Below are positions 63,227 through 64,000 of a stretch of 64,000 nt of DNA, piece by piece. The DNA comes from Dreissena polymorpha (taxonomy: Eukaryota; Mollusca; Bivalvia; Myida; Dreissenidae). The translations under genes were made by a program, and so were the position numbers. Within the stretch, counting starts at the first letter, position 1; every line of letters starts with the position of its first letter. Where the stretch lies: the NCBI RefSeq assembly GCF_020536995.1, contig NC_068357.1, positions 64,527,221 to 64,591,220 of the forward strand, written 5' to 3'. The notes under the pieces were generated by a model. It ran no database searches. It saw only the letters and a program-made list of their open reading frames with translations, and was not told where the DNA came from.

Positions 63227-64000
63227 AAATAATGCTAATATTTCTGAAATGGCCATAGAAGGGGGTGTGGTTCAAGTCAACGATTTCATTTCAAATTTTA
63301 TTTTAATTATGTTCAAAATGACCAGTTTACTTTAATCATCCTATTGTTCCAAACCGCATCAATTCGCACATGTACAATATCCGCGATATGCTATTCGAAA
63401 AATGAGATTAGTTAGGAGGCCTGTCCTTTCTTTCCAGATAACGTCTACGTATAATTTACACATGAAACCTCATTTATTATGATTTGGAGGCAGAATAACA
63501 TATGCTGACGACATATGTGCATGCAATTTTTTTAAATATTCAATTATGAATTGGTAGTATGAACTCTCAGGTAAATTAAACCTAAGATCAAACAATCCCT
63601 TAAAGAGACATACACATCAATAATTTCTGATATCTATTGTCAATAACGACACATGTGGGTATAATTATTATCTCGCATATTTGAATAACAGATTGATATC
63701 TATTTACAATGAAATGGAATTTCTATATGCACGGAGATTCGTTTAGTTTATGGAATGAAACACATTGATATGCAAGTTCAATTGAATATATACCTCTCTT
63801 GGATTGTTTGCAGTTTGGTATAATCCATTTATTTAAGTGTTTCGACACATGTTAATGACGAAACCTGGAGTGAAAATAAATTGCGATATAACAATTGTCT
63901 CCGATGTGTCTATCAAAAATGCTGTACCAGATAGATTTGATGTGGATTGGATTACGCATGTGATAATGAGCATTCAGTGAAGTACCCATGGATAACAGCA
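63227..64000. other. No gene seen at the right edge
   Basis: A frame at about 63850-63980 reads TKPGVKINCDITIVSDVSI and PDRFDVDWITHV, but it has no clear splice sites and no family I know. Left as unassigned. Confidence 0.3.

Overview
The window looks like nuclear DNA of a bivalve mollusc. Genes are split by introns, most of the sequence is AT-rich non-coding DNA, and short interspersed repeats of types familiar from bivalve genomes recur throughout: palindromic elements, a hairpin starting GTCCCCCAC followed by tandem units, and an 'AAGAGGACCATGGGCC' type repeat. The palindromic family with arms reading 'GTCGTCCCAGATTAGCCTG' is the kind I associate with dreissenid mussels. That attribution is memory-based and not certain. 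Only one gene (ITPA) looks fully intact from start to stop; a second, lineage-specific gene of unknown function may also be whole.

Layout. 0-2 kb: repeats and a long ACT microsatellite. 2-10 kb (+): nine exons of a complement C3 / thioester-protein gene covering macroglobulin domains MG1 to about MG4/5; one exon is missing, one splice acceptor has no AG, and the 3' half is absent. 10-11.1 kb: interspersed elements. 11.1-18.3 kb (+): a broken Mab-21/cGAS-like receptor (cGLR) gene, called copy A, with a small first coding exon whose end has been amplified into a roughly 60-bp satellite. 20.6-23.7 kb: a broken C2H2 zinc-finger gene (-) bounded by inverted copies of its own first-exon region. 24.3-25 kb: a copy of ITPA leader and intron 1 sequence. 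27.4-30.5 kb (+): the most interesting locus, a long reading frame encoding ankyrin repeats, an acidic linker and a Mab-21/cGLR nucleotidyltransferase domain, interrupted by several stops. 33-37.7 kb: repeats and a segmental duplicate. 40.4-41.1 kb (-): a second, more decayed cGLR (copy B) with its own inverted satellite at 41.8-42.3 kb. 42.3-47.2 kb (+): ITPA, with a LINE fragment in its last intron. 49.8-58.9 kb (-): a probable three-exon orphan gene whose 6.7-kb first intron holds a 2,700-bp array of 108 exact-length 25-bp repeats. 58.9-64 kb: the other half of the segmental duplication, then gene-poor DNA.

The genes share a loose theme of innate immunity and nucleotide handling: a C3-like fragment, three cGLR-type sequences and the house-cleaning pyrophosphatase ITPA. 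Pieces of the ITPA leader/promoter block also lie, in the same orientation, upstream of cGLR copy A and upstream of the ankyrin-cGLR locus, so all three + strand genes may once have shared a 5' regulatory module. That link is an inference from sequence similarity and has no expression evidence.
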